The notes: generated by a model from the letters alone, not told the origin. A DNA stretch of 64,000 bases from Streptomyces violascens (GCF_014649955.1 NZ_BMUA01000029.1:1-64000), one strand, 5' to 3'. Numbered from the stretch's first letter, positions 9,166-17,805 are shown. Numbers and translations are program-made.

Positions 9166-9302
9166 GCTTGCACACAGTCAGCCCCCGTTGGCGTCTCCTT
9201 AGGTACCTTCCGGCAAAGCACCCACCAGCCGCCGTCGGCGAAGCGCGGCAGCTGCGTCTCGTCGAGGTGGACAGACGGCCGAACGTAGTACTTGACGCGC
9301 AG
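9162..9302 (-). CDS. short coupled ORF or 3' gene fragment, 46 aa
   Basis: The frame encodes VKYYVRPSVHLDETQLPRF then GGWWVLCRKVPKETP, clearly protein-like and unlike the other frames. Its TGA overlaps the ATG of the next gene. No ATG, GTG or TTG is available before an in-frame stop at 9351-9353. The start given is a CTG at 9302. This may be the surviving 3' end of a longer gene. Confidence 0.4.
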   Translation of the reverse strand: MRVKYYVRPSVHLDETQLPRFADGGWWVLCRKVPKETPTGADCVQA

Positions 9303-9632
9303 CTCACCACAGCGGGCCCCGACTGGCCTACGGCGCCGCGTGAACGACCGTCACGGGCGACACCGCCGGGCGTCGGCCCCCGGCTGTGGCACCGTTACGC
9401 GGGAGACAGCTTCACCGTCGAGCGGCACTGGCTCGGCCGCTGAGAGGACCGCACTGCCGGCCGTCTACGCGGTGGACCCGCAGCTGACCCGGACCAGCAC
9501 GGAACCCTCCGACCGCAACCGCACCTGACCGACCCGGAAAAGATGGAGACTCCGACCGCAGCGCGTGCAGGAAAGGGCCCTCACGGGCGGAGCGCACCTG
9601 GCATCCTGGGGGCAGCCGGGCAGCCCCGGCCC
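9303..9632. other. spacer, no supported gene
   Basis: GC-rich, no supported frame. Plus-strand frames through 9350-9530 lack protein-like composition. A CRISPR-like repeat pair follows at 9633-9709. Confidence 0.4.
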
Positions 9633-9709
9633 TTCTGCCCCGCGCACGCGGGGATGGCTCCCGTTAGGAGCACTGCTCTTCTGCTTCCCGCGCGAGCGGG
9701 GATGGCGTC
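9633..9709 (+). CRISPR. two CRISPR-repeat-like units, orphan and irregular
   Basis: CCCCGCGCACGCGGGGATGG ends the first unit and TCCCGCGCGAGCGGGGATGG the second. Both resemble type I-E repeats of Streptomyces, which carry a CCCCGC..GCGGGGATGG hairpin. The units start 48 bp apart (9633 and 9681) rather than the usual 61, leaving about 19 bp between 29-bp repeats. No cas gene is in the window. This is either a decayed mini-array or two similar hairpins. Confidence 0.35.
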
Positions 9710-9782
9710 ACCAGGCGAACGCACCGGCCTCCGTGTGCGGCCTGGACGCGTACCCATCCCCTCGCAGCCAGGAAGGCCCGCC

Positions 9783-10367
9783 GTGCCCGAAGAGACCACC
9801 CTGCCCAGCTCGCCCAGCCCTCTCGACCAGACTGTGGCCGCGCTCGCCGCGGCATACCCCGGCCTGCGGCAGACCGAACCGTCGAAGTTCGGCGCGCCCC
9901 TCGCCGACGTGCGGCTCACCCCGCAGCGCACCGCCCGCTTCGCATGGGCCGGCTACGAGGTGCAGGTGTCCGTCGGCCACGAGGACCACCTCGACCGCGA
10001 CGCCCCGGACAGCACCGCTCTGTATCGGGAGGTCCGCGCTCACGCCACCCTGCTCGTCCCCCAGACCGTCCAGGTGGACGGCATCGGGCACGTCGAGTGG
10101 GAGATGACCAACTCCCGGTCGGAGATGGGGTTCCCCGCCGCGTTTGCCGTGGCGGCCGCGGACCAGCACGACCCGCGGTTCGCCGCCGCCGTCCTGTCGA
10201 CCGTGGCCAAGGCCCTCGCGTACGCCCGCCTGGCCACCAAGCATGCGGTCGTCCAGGCGGAGAAAGCCGCCGACGAGGTCCGGTGGGAGAGCGAACGCCC
10301 GGCGGGGGTCAGCCCGCGCAAGTGGCTCCGGGACAAGCGGGCGCAGCGGGACGCGGCAACGTCATAA
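9783..10367 (+). CDS. hypothetical protein, 194 aa
   Basis: Unrecognised. The GTG at 9783 follows AGGAAGG. The frame is open upstream, but that part crosses the CRISPR-like repeats and is not protein-like. The body contains a beta-rich middle (YEVQVSVGHEDH, ATLLVPQTVQVDGIG) and a helical C-terminus ending in basic residues (RKWLRDKRAQRDAATS). It ends in TAA. 10368-10594 downstream is purine-rich spacer with no gene. Confidence 0.7.
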   Translation: MPEETTLPSSPSPLDQTVAALAAAYPGLRQTEPSKFGAPLADVRLTPQRTARFAWAGYEVQVSVGHEDHLDRDAPDSTALYREVRAHATLLVPQTVQVDGIGHVEWEMTNSRSEMGFPAAFAVAAADQHDPRFAAAVLSTVAKALAYARLATKHAVVQAEKAADEVRWESERPAGVSPRKWLRDKRAQRDAATS

Positions 10368-10594
10368 TCCTCCGGAGGCCGCCATCCCCCGCCCGCCCAC
10401 CGGCGAACGGGTAGGTGCGCCAGACCAGACCAGCCGCCCCGGGCGGACCAACGGACGCACAGCGACCGACGAAGCGGGACGGCGCCGGACGACGGGCAGC
10501 CGGGCGACACGGGGCGGGGCGGGGCGCAGCGAACGGACGCCGGACGAGGCGCGGAGGCGGACCGAGCGCCATTTCGAGTTGTCGTCGGACTCGG

Positions 10595-11188
10595 CTACAG
10601 ATCAACACCGAGGTTTCGCAGCTGCCGTCGGGCAGCGTTGACGCGTCGCTGTGCGGCCTTCAGTTCCCCGTCGACGGTGCGCAGCACGTCGCGCACGGCG
10701 TGGAGCTTCTCACCCATCTGCTCCCGTGAGGGCTCGCCCGTGTCCGGGGCTGCCATGGTGAGTATCGTCTGCGCGCCGGTGAGCATGTGCTGGAGGACCG
10801 TGGCCGGCAGAACTCCGTCGGCGGCGTCATCGAGGCGGGTGGCGTCCACGTCCACCAGCGTGCGGGTGATGCGGGAGCGCAGCAGGTACGGCCAGAGCAC
10901 CGAGGACGGCACGGTCTCGGCTGCCGCCTCATCGCTGAACGGGTCTACGCCCAGTGCGGCATCCATGGCCAGGACGAAGGCCTCGCGCATCTCCTCGACT
11001 TCGACACGGTCAGCTGCGGCCGCCGACGACTCCGCCCAGAACAGCAGCGCCCCCAGGGCCGCCGCCCGTGGCAGCACCTCAGGCTCCGGCACCCCCAGCG
11101 CATGCAGACAAGCCCTGATCTGGTCGGTGCTCAACACCGGGACCGGCACATCGGCGCTCACGGCAACAGCCCTACTTTCCTCCCGCAC
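10595..11188 (-). CDS. hypothetical protein, 197 aa
   Basis: Unrecognised all-helical protein. It has an Ala/Leu-rich segment (PRAAALGALLFWAES) and a C-terminal heptad-like region (MGEKLHAVRDVLRTVDGELK) suggesting a coiled coil. It lies 30 bp downstream of the 11219-11590 gene on the same strand, so the two form an operon. Confidence 0.7.
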   Translation of the reverse strand: MREESRAVAVSADVPVPVLSTDQIRACLHALGVPEPEVLPRAAALGALLFWAESSAAAADRVEVEEMREAFVLAMDAALGVDPFSDEAAAETVPSSVLWPYLLRSRITRTLVDVDATRLDDAADGVLPATVLQHMLTGAQTILTMAAPDTGEPSREQMGEKLHAVRDVLRTVDGELKAAQRRVNAARRQLRNLGVDL

Positions 11189-11218
11189 CGGATCCGCAGG
11201 GCGGGCAGATGCCCGCGT

Positions 11219-11590
11219 TCACATCTCCCCGGGAAGCATCATGGTCAGCACGGGCTCGCCCGTATCGCCGGGCTCGGTGATGGCGATGAGCCGGTCCGCG
11301 CCGATGGGCTCCCGGCCGCAGGGCAACTCCCCCGCAGGCACCACGAAACACACCTCGCCCACCGGTGCCTGCTCAACAGCCCGTGCCACCGCGGACAGCA
11401 CCGCCCGCAGCCGGTCGTCCTCACCGCCGTCGCCAGTCACGAACTCCTGCCGCACCCCCACGGTAATGATCACTGGCATCTTCAAGCCGGCGGCCGACGA
11501 CACCACCGGCGGGATCGCGATGAAGGTGCCATCCGCAAAGAACTCCGCCCGCGTGAAGGAGGCGACCACGGGCCCGTACTCATCGTCCAT
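11219..11590 (-). CDS. hypothetical protein, 123 aa
   Basis: Unrecognised. It begins MDDEYGPVVASFTRAEFFADG and is rich in beta strands (MPVIITVGVRQEFV, EVCFVVPAGELP), with no membrane segment. It is the first gene of a two-gene minus-strand operon with 10595-11188. 11591-11934 upstream is spacer without a supported gene. Confidence 0.7.
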   Translation of the reverse strand: MDDEYGPVVASFTRAEFFADGTFIAIPPVVSSAAGLKMPVIITVGVRQEFVTGDGGEDDRLRAVLSAVARAVEQAPVGEVCFVVPAGELPCGREPIGADRLIAITEPGDTGEPVLTMMLPGEM

Positions 11591-11934
11591 GCCACACAAC
11601 CCCCGGATCGCTCCGCTTCCGCCTTGTCGTTCTATCCCTTGAGCCTGCCGCCTACCGCCCATGAACACCGTCCCTCGAACGAGTGAGTACAGCAGAGCGC
11701 CGCACAGCTGATGGTGGAGCCCGGGGCGACAGCGAGCACGGCAGCAACGGGGCGCGAGACCGCCCCTTTCCAAAGAGACCGGGCGGACGCCGGGCAGCGC
11801 GCGACGGCGAAGCCACGGGCGGGCGACGCCGCCGAGCCGGGGGCGCGCAGCCCAGCGAGGAGAGCAGCCGCGGCGAAGCCCGCAGCGGCCGCGGGGCGGG
11901 CTGCCGAAGGCCTCCCGCTCGCGAGCCCGGCGGG

Positions 11935-12396
11935 TCAGCCGGCAGCAGTGACAGGAACGAGGAGGGACGCGGTCGCGTCGATGGTGCGCGACTCCTTGAA
12001 GAATGCGGAGAGCGCGGTGTCACTGCGGTCAGCGGCCGTGTAGATCCGGGACGTAATGCCCAGGAACACCTGCCGTCGGGCACAGGCGACATCGGCCCAT
12101 TCCTGGGACGTCGGCCGGACGGGAGTGACACCGGGCAGGCCCGTGACGGTGGCCTGGATACCCTCGACCATCACAGTGACGGGCGTGCCATCGATGACAG
12201 GGTCCACGGCCAAGACGCCCTCACGCATCCCCCATGCCTGCAGCACCTCACGGAGAGCTCCTTGAGCACTCCGAGGGGAAGCGACGCCGTCCCCCAGGCC
12301 GTACAGCATCAGAAAAGCGAAGTCCTTGCCGTCCCCGGGGTGCTCACCGAGCCAACCAGTCGACGAAAGGGTGCCGAACACGCTCTGTCCACTCAT
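11935..12396 (-). CDS. hypothetical protein, 153 aa
   Basis: Unrecognised. It starts MSGQSVFGTLSSTGWLGEHP. The middle is a mixed alpha/beta region (EGVLAVDPVIDGTPVTVMVE) and the C-terminus is short and hydrophobic. It may be distantly related to 11219-11590 in having a valine-rich sheet, but no alignment can be claimed by eye. Confidence 0.6.
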   Translation of the reverse strand: MSGQSVFGTLSSTGWLGEHPGDGKDFAFLMLYGLGDGVASPRSAQGALREVLQAWGMREGVLAVDPVIDGTPVTVMVEGIQATVTGLPGVTPVRPTSQEWADVACARRQVFLGITSRIYTAADRSDTALSAFFKESRTIDATASLLVPVTAAG

Positions 12397-12479
12397 ACTC
12401 GCCAGCCTATGGCGACGACGGCCGGCGACGGAACCGAAGCACAGAGATGAGCGACGGCCGGCACCAGACGGCCAGACGG

Positions 12480-12645
12480 ACGGCAGCGGGGAGGCTGAAG
12501 ACCGCCCTGCGGAACGGGACAGCATCTTCGCGCTTCTGCCCTCTGTACTGGGAAAACGTCGCAGGGTTGGAGTCAACGTCGGTCGCGGCGGGCGGCGTTG
12601 GCGGCTCGCGCCCTGGGGCCCGCGTCGGACCCGCCGGGCGCCGCA
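12480..12645. repeat. intergenic repeat of about 140 bp, copy 1
   Basis: Starts near GAGGCTGAAGACCGCCCTGC and contains CTGGGAAAACGTCGCAG. It matches 16424-16567 along most of its length with scattered substitutions (about 85 percent by eye). It lies just upstream of the promoter of the 12730 operon. No protein-coding frame is conserved between the copies, so it may be a non-coding or MITE-like element. Confidence 0.65.
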
Positions 12646-12689
12646 CGCCCCCAATGGACCCGGATCTTTCTCATCATGATTCTTAGTCA

Positions 12690-12713
12690 AACTCCTTGTA
12701 GTACAACCTAGTT
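12690..12713 (+). promoter_or_regulatory. inverted-repeat operator in an AT-rich promoter region
   Basis: TTGTA-G-TACAA at 12696-12706 is an inverted repeat, flanked by AACT on the left (12690-12693) and AGTT on the right (12710-12713). It sits in an unusually AT-rich stretch (12665-12730) directly before the ATG at 12730. A dimeric repressor site over the promoter of the 12730-14691 operon is the natural reading. Confidence 0.55.
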
Positions 12714-12729
12714 CAGCTACCTTGGTTCT

Positions 12730-13032
12730 ATGGCAAGGAACCTCCCCCGACTGATCCCGACGGGCAAGTGCTTCTGCGGCTGCGGCAACGACGTCGGCCT
12801 CGGCTCGTTCTTCGCTCGCGGTCACGACAAGGTCGCCGAAGCGGCACTGATCGCCGTCGAGTACGGCGGGTCCGTCGCGCAGATGCTCCACGCGAAGGGC
12901 TTCAGCCCCAGCCACTCCGTCGTCCACAAGGCTGTCGGAGACGCGGGCTGGGAGTACTGCGAGCCCTGCGACTACTACGGCGCCCCCGCCAGCATGCGCA
13001 ACCACGAGAAGAAGGCCCACAGGGAGAAGTGA
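12730..13032 (+). CDS. short zinc-finger protein, 100 aa
   Basis: Homologue of the first 100 residues of the 476-residue protein at 1467-2897. Residues about 12-35 read TGKCFCGCGNDVGLGSFF..GHD, a Cys-rich segment common in mobile-element proteins. Residues 76-97 form a C2H2-type finger (CEPCDYYG..MRNHEKKAH). The tail is basic. This suggests a small DNA- or RNA-binding protein, by inference. It is the first gene of an operon with 13040, 13568 and 13969, behind the operator at 12690-12713. A second copy of its last 17 codons lies at 13509-13565. Confidence 0.75.
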   Translation: MARNLPRLIPTGKCFCGCGNDVGLGSFFARGHDKVAEAALIAVEYGGSVAQMLHAKGFSPSHSVVHKAVGDAGWEYCEPCDYYGAPASMRNHEKKAHREK

Positions 13033-13039
13033 GGGCACG

Positions 13040-13480
13040 ATGCTCTACGAGCAGAACGATGAAGTCGACGAGATCTTGGCTCGGTACGCCCGCCCGCTCG
13101 ACCCGGAGAACTGCACTGAGGATGACCTGGCTCAGTTGCTCGGCCGGAACTGGCGGGACGCGGTCAACATCATTCGGCAGGCCGCTGACCTGACCTACGA
13201 GCAGGCAGAGAAGATCATCAAATGCGGACGTGACGCGAACTGGGAACTCGACCTGGAGCAGGCCCACAACACGCTCTCCCGAACGGGGCTTGCCGACTGG
13301 GATGTTGCCTGCGATGCGCAGGACGACGCGGGGGGCATTGATCGGCGCTGGGGGCAGTTCGATGACTTCAATGCGGTGTATGACGCGTTCATCTGCGCAA
13401 GCACGGCCGCCATGGCGGGAGACGCCATCCCCGAGCGGATGCATCGCGACCTGATGTACACCTGGCGCAGCGCGTTCTGA
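13040..13480 (+). CDS. hypothetical acidic protein, 146 aa
   Basis: Unrecognised. Starts 8 bp after the zinc-finger gene. Acidic and helical (MLYEQNDEVDEILARYARPL), with two Cys in the middle (IIKCGRDANW, WDVACDAQDD) and an aromatic C-terminus. Probably co-transcribed with its neighbours. Confidence 0.7.
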   Translation: MLYEQNDEVDEILARYARPLDPENCTEDDLAQLLGRNWRDAVNIIRQAADLTYEQAEKIIKCGRDANWELDLEQAHNTLSRTGLADWDVACDAQDDAGGIDRRWGQFDDFNAVYDAFICASTAAMAGDAIPERMHRDLMYTWRSAF

Positions 13481-13508
13481 ATGCACAGCACTGACGGGAA
13501 GGCTGGCG

Positions 13509-13565
13509 AAGGCGCCCCCCGCCAGCATGCGCAACCACGAGAAGAAGGCCCACAAGGAGCGCTGA
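13509..13565 (+). repeat. duplicated 3' end of the zinc-finger gene
   Basis: This segment is nearly identical to 12979-13032 (CAGCATGCGCAACCACGAGA and on to the stop). It corresponds to the last codons of the C2H2 finger but has no start or finger cysteines of its own. It looks like the scar of a tandem duplication followed by deletion. The downstream gene at 13568 takes its ribosome-binding site (GGAGCG) from this segment. Confidence 0.7.
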
Positions 13566-13567
13566 TC

Positions 13568-13981
13568 ATGGACGACCTCCACGAGTACACCAACGAGTTA
13601 CAGGTCCGCCTGACCATCCACCCGGCCTACCTCGCGGGGAAGATGGAGCTAGAGCTTCGCCGGGTCAGCTACGCCGACGATGTCGCAGGCGAGTACGAAG
13701 AGGTCGAAGACGGCGAAATCCTCCGCGAGGAACTGAACGCCCCGGCCGGACTCACCCCGGACGCCATCCGGGCGGGCCAGGCCGAAGTTCGGGCGGTCCT
13801 GCGCGAGATCGGGCTCCAGCCCTGGGACGACGACTGGAAGCAGGAGGGGGAGTACGCGCTCTACAACGACGTCAAGCCCCTTGAAGGCCGGCCACTGGTT
13901 AGTCGGGCAGCACCTCACGTGGCGAACCAGCCAGGCCACCACGCGGACAAACGGACAAAGGGGCAGACGTGCACCAGCTGA
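13568..13981 (+). CDS. hypothetical protein, 137 aa
   Basis: Unrecognised. The ATG at 13568 follows GGAGCGCTGATC. It begins MDDLHEYTNELQVRLTIHP, is acidic, and carries a long acidic loop (EYEEVEDGEILREEL). It overlaps the start of the next gene by 13 bp, indicating coupling. Third gene of the 12730-14691 operon. Confidence 0.65.
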   Translation: MDDLHEYTNELQVRLTIHPAYLAGKMELELRRVSYADDVAGEYEEVEDGEILREELNAPAGLTPDAIRAGQAEVRAVLREIGLQPWDDDWKQEGEYALYNDVKPLEGRPLVSRAAPHVANQPGHHADKRTKGQTCTS

Positions 13982-14691
13982 GGACATACCGAGTTTGTGC
14001 CGCCTTCGAGGTGCCGCGCGGCGTCGCCGACGCCGAAGTCAGGGGAACGATCCAGTACTCGGTTCTTGGGCACGAGCTGTTCAACATGCGCTCCCTGACG
14101 GTTGAGGAGCCGTGGGATGAGGAACCCTGGGAGGCTAGCGATGACGAGTTGACCATCGCTCACACCTGGGCTCGGATCGACGCTCCGGCCAGCATGTCCC
14201 GGGGTGGCCTCCGCCAGGCATTAAAGGAGCTGTACCAGGGCTTCAAGTATCCGCTCGTTGAGCGGAGCATGACCATCGAGGAGCGGCCTGACACGGTCGA
14301 CGCCATCATCGACGCCCGCGAGTTCCGCCGCGGTGGCGATGAAGAGGGCGCGGAGCCCGGCGCCGACCAGGCGGCGCTGCACACCGTGCGCTTCTGGTGG
14401 TGCAGCACGCCTGCCGAGGGAGAGGCGCGGACGTCCGCGCCCAAGGAGGGCACGTTCCTCGCGAAGTTCCATTCCCGCGGCGCGATCGCGCTGCCGGCCG
14501 TGGGTGACACGGTCTCGCTGTTCGCCCACCGAGTGAAAGTCATCGGGCGGACCCTCGGCTACGAATACAGCGACGCCTACGAATACAGCGATGAACACGA
14601 GGACCACGACCGAACCGAAGTCAACATCGACATCTACGTGGAGCTGCCCCTCGTGCGGCCCTTCACACCTCGATCCGTCAGCAGCGCCTAA
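13969..14691 (+). CDS. hypothetical protein, 240 aa
   Basis: Unrecognised. GTG start inside the end of the preceding gene. It opens with a strand-rich segment (HQLRTYRVCAAFEVP) and has a central acidic/aromatic region. The C-terminal half contains FWWCSTPAEGEAR and tandem YEYSDAYEYSDEHEDHD, a Tyr/Asp-rich repeat. It ends with strands (VNIDIYVELPLVRP). Last gene of the operon. Confidence 0.65.
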   Translation: MHQLRTYRVCAAFEVPRGVADAEVRGTIQYSVLGHELFNMRSLTVEEPWDEEPWEASDDELTIAHTWARIDAPASMSRGGLRQALKELYQGFKYPLVERSMTIEERPDTVDAIIDAREFRRGGDEEGAEPGADQAALHTVRFWWCSTPAEGEARTSAPKEGTFLAKFHSRGAIALPAVGDTVSLFAHRVKVIGRTLGYEYSDAYEYSDEHEDHDRTEVNIDIYVELPLVRPFTPRSVSSA

Positions 14692-14839
14692 CGCCGTGTG
14701 ACTGTGGGGCCACACTGGAGCCCGCCCGCCCAGAGGCTGCGGGCAGGCGGGGACGCGGCAGCGCCGGGACGGCCGGCAGCGCGGGAGCGGAGACGGACGC
14801 ACCGGAGGCAACGCGGACGCCCTGACCGACAACAACGCC

Positions 14840-14965
14840 ATGCGCCAGATAGGCATCGCCACGGAAGCCTACGGAGCAGCCAAACACGCCGCAGGCCGCA
14901 TGGACCTCTTCTACCGACTATTCAACGGCACCGACGAAAACACCCTCCCCTGGACCACCACGTAG
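14840..14965 (+). CDS. short paralogue of the 6346-6654 protein, 41 aa
   Basis: The frame from the ATG at 14840 matches the C-terminal 40 residues of the 6346-6654 protein (IGIATEAYGAAKHAAGRMDL is identical, followed by an aligned aromatic end). Coding similarity continues a few codons upstream of the ATG (DALTDNN) but no full N-terminus is present. It could be a fragment or a shortened functional copy. Its 3' end overlaps the tail of the minus-strand frame at 14918, so at most one of those ends is real. Confidence 0.45.
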   Translation: MRQIGIATEAYGAAKHAAGRMDLFYRLFNGTDENTLPWTTT

Positions 14966-16160
14966 CCACCCACCAACAGGAGGTGCTGCAGAGCGGTGTT
15001 CTTCGAAGAAGAGGGCCAGTTCGGCAGTGATGTCGTCGTAGTCCAGGAGAGCGCAGCGTCGGCGCAGGCTTCGGACGCTATGCCTACCTGGCCTCGTCCG
15101 GATACCCACGGCCTGGTCAGCGTGAGCGATAGCGTCATGCTCGCGGCGGGTCCACCGCATATCGAGTCTCTGGATCTCTTGTGCCGGGAACAGGTCGAGT
15201 AGGGCGCGGAAGTTCGGACTGAGATGGACCCCCCTATCGTCAAACCTCCGCTGCAGGTACGTCTGCATGTCCAGGAAGTCGCTGTGGACAACAGGGCTCT
15301 CCTCTCCGGACATCCGTGCCCATGCGTGGGCGAGCAGCGCACCCGTGGCCTCGCCTTCGGAGGTGTTCGCGCATTTCAAGGGCACGACGATGACGGGGGT
15401 CAGGTTCAGGGGGAGGCTTGTGTAGCGGTAGAACGCGACAGCCCCGTCTTCCGGCAGGCGGTAGCCGAAGTCCGAGATCCAGGCGCCGTGTTGAGGTTCG
15501 TCGTGCTTCCTCTGGTTGGCCCCACCCAGGACTGTTGTCCGCCTCGTAGTGGCCCACGTGCTGGTGAGTTCTTCGGTTTCCGTTGTTGGGATGTCCCAGG
15601 GGGCGGGTGTGTTGTCTTCGGTCAAGTCAGCTTGCCGCAGGGCGTGCAGTATCGGTTCGAGGACTGTGGCGGGATGCGGGGGCAGCGGGCTGGCCTGGGG
15701 GGTCTCACGGTGAAGACGCAGTAACTCCAAAACCTCCTCGGGGGCCAGGATCTGGGTCAGCACCCCAGGCGCGACATGCAGCAGTCCAAGAAGGGCACCG
15801 ACGGCAGCGCTGGTGAGCGGGGTCGTCTGATCACATGCAGGCCAGCGGGCTGAGATGGTCTTGCGATTACCCTTGGGCGTCACCCAACGTCCGTCGTGGA
15901 ACCTCTGGTTGGTGCGCCGGCACGTGGCGTAGCCCCAGCCGTCGTGCAGCAGGCCCTTGACCCGGATTACGCAGCGTTCCTCAGCCGTGCCTGGCTCAGG
16001 GTGCAGGGCGCCAGCTTCGAGCAGCCTGCGGCGGATAGCGGAGGGCGAGACCCGGGTGCCGTTCCCGGAAAGGCGTTCGGCGATGCCTGCCAGCGAGATC
16101 CCGGCACTGCGCAGCGATGGCCGTGGTCAGTTCGAAGGGACTCTGCGCGGTGGCGGTCAT
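14918..16160 (-). pseudogene. HTH-containing protein with an apparent frameshift
   Basis: An open frame of 321 codons begins at 15883, but coding character continues upstream in the same frame (IAERLSGNGTRVSPSAIRRR, then LLHDGWGYATCRRTNQRFHD) with no start codon. An ATG at 16160 begins MTATAQSPFELTTAIAAQ in another frame, and the two join by a one-base shift near 16095-16105. The combined product would be about 410 residues with a helix-turn-helix near residues 25-50. The body (LDMQTYLQRRFDDRG) is not recognised. The last 16 codons run antisense to the 14840 paralogue and are probably not original. Sequencing error or a real lesion are both possible. Confidence 0.5.
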
Positions 16161-16299
16161 GGCGAAAGCCTAGTGTCAGCGCTGCATCTCCACCCTGGAG
16201 ATGCCCCCATCCATGCAGGGTGCGTAAGAGCGAACACCCGGGTCCTGCGACGCGGGACCCGCTTGCTCGATCCGCAGCCGACCTGGCCGGGAGCGACGC

Positions 16300-16405
16300 A
16301 GCGGGAGGAGCGGACACCGGTGCTCGGCGAACACCAGCGAACATCACCGAAGGCTGCCGAACGCCCCGGGCAGCCTGCCGTACGCGCCGTACGACCACGG
16401 AGCCC
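16300..16405. repeat. CGAAC phased-repeat element, copy 2
   Basis: CGAAC at 16328 and 16338, CGAAG at 16348 and CGAAC at 16358 keep the exact 10-bp period of copy 1 at 4471-4505. Upstream (GACACCGGTG) and downstream (GCCGTACGACCA) flanks are shared with copy 1. Confidence 0.75.
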
Positions 16406-16423
16406 GGCCCACCTCCCGGCCGG

Positions 16424-16567
16424 CGGCGGGGAAGCTGAAGACCGCCCTGCGGGACGGGACAGCATCTTCACGTTTCCGTCTTCTGCACTGGGAAAACATC
16501 GCAGCGTTGGAGTCGACGCCGGCCGCGACAGGCGACGTTGACAGCTCACGCCCCAGACCCGCCGGAC
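16424..16567. repeat. intergenic repeat of about 140 bp, copy 2
   Basis: Second copy of 12480-12645, containing GAAGCTGAAGACCGCCCTGC and CTGGGAAAACATCGCAG. It follows directly on the CGAAC element, whereas copy 1 has no such neighbour. Confidence 0.65.
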
Positions 16568-16596
16568 GCACCAACTCTCGTACGGAGCCCCCCCCG

Positions 16597-16716
16597 ATGC
16601 CCACTCCCCCGCCCGCACCCACGTCCACTCCCGAACCGGACGCCCCGCGCGCACCTCGCCCACCCGGCCCGCGCACCGAAACCCAGCCGCCCCGGCCCTG
16701 GACGCCACCCGGCTAA
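16597..16716 (+). CDS. possible Pro-rich small protein, 39 aa
   Basis: ATG at 16597 after GGAGCCCCCCCCG, encoding MPTPPPAPTSTPEPDAP and further Pro-rich sequence, and ending in TAA just before a hairpin. The composition may simply reflect C-rich DNA. The good position between a possible ribosome site and a terminator-like hairpin is the only support. Confidence 0.3.
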   Translation: MPTPPPAPTSTPEPDAPRAPRPPGPRTETQPPRPWTPPG

Positions 16717-16753
16717 GGCCCGACTCCTGGATTTCGCCAACAGGAGCCGGGCC
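16717..16753. terminator. 13-bp hairpin with one mismatch
   Basis: GGCCCGACTCCTG at 16717-16729 pairs with CAGGAGCCGGGCC at 16741-16753 except for one A-C position, around an 11-nt loop. The remaining spacer to 17325 shows no supported gene on either strand. Confidence 0.5.
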
Positions 16754-17325
16754 AACCACATGCGCACCGTGCTGCAACACACCTGTGCACTGTCGTGATC
16801 CTCTTTCGCGTGGAAGTGGAGTCCGCAGCCGTCAAAGGAGAGCACCCCCAGACCATGCCCGCGCAATGACAACCCGAGCAACACACAGCGGGATACGCCT
16901 GCATCAACTCCCCTCACGCAGACGACCGAAACCCCAACCGACAGCAACAAACACCAGGTCGCAACCAACCCACCCAACTACAGAACACCAAGCACCGACC
17001 AAACCAACCGGGACACCACCGCACCAACCCACCCAGCACCCGCGCGCCACGCGGAATGACTCCCCGCCGTGCACAGCCAGGGCGACGGGCCGGGCACACC
17101 GCACGGCCGCGCGCCGAGCAGCAGGCGGGCACCACCGGACGCGAGGGGGCAGATCGGCCGGAATGTCGTCAGTTAGGCCGCCCGGAGCAGGGTCTGCTTG
17201 ACTCGGCTGGAGCGGACGAGTTCGGCGCCTCCCCTGCGCCCTGATTCTCTACACCGCGTCCCGTCCCCGGCCTCCACGGCGCTGCGCCATCAAGGTGAAG
17301 GTGGCGCGCCCTGCGGCTCAGTCTC

Positions 17326-17805
17326 ATGCACTCGGCCATCCAACGGGATAGCGATACGAGCATGGACCTCAACGACGCCATTGATCGCGCAGAGTTGCAC
17401 GGAGAGGTGGCCCGCCGGTTCGGGAACCCGCTTACCCCGGGTCGACGCCCGCGAGTGGATGCCTACCTAGCTGGCGCTTGGTCTTTGCTCGAAACCGCGA
17501 TGAAGACGTATGACCCGGCCAACACCCAAGGACTGCTCCAGGCGGCGGCGGAAGCCCACCGCCGGTACACCGCACCAGGGGCCTTGAGGACCGCCGGCTT
17601 CCTGAACTTCCTCTTCCGGGAGCTAATCCCGGACAAGCAGTTCGACATCGACCTGGCGCTTCCCCCGAAGGTGGAATGGGCCGCTCGTGTCGTGGAGTGC
17701 GTGCGGGCCGGGCTGGGCGACAAGGAATTCTCACGGCTGATCGAAGGCATCAACAACATCCTGGTAGACCTGGCCAACGAGCCTGAGCCGGAAAGTGTGA
17801 GCTGA
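17326..17805 (+). CDS. hypothetical helical protein, 159 aa
   Basis: Unrecognised. Either ATG at 17326 or 17362 (MDLNDAIDRAELHGEVARRF) may start it. Helical, with LAGAWSLLETAMKTYDPAN and a hydrophobic segment LNFLFRELIPDKQFDIDLAL. No membrane segment. Monocistronic by position. Confidence 0.65.
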   Translation: MHSAIQRDSDTSMDLNDAIDRAELHGEVARRFGNPLTPGRRPRVDAYLAGAWSLLETAMKTYDPANTQGLLQAAAEAHRRYTAPGALRTAGFLNFLFRELIPDKQFDIDLALPPKVEWAARVVECVRAGLGDKEFSRLIEGINNILVDLANEPEPESVS

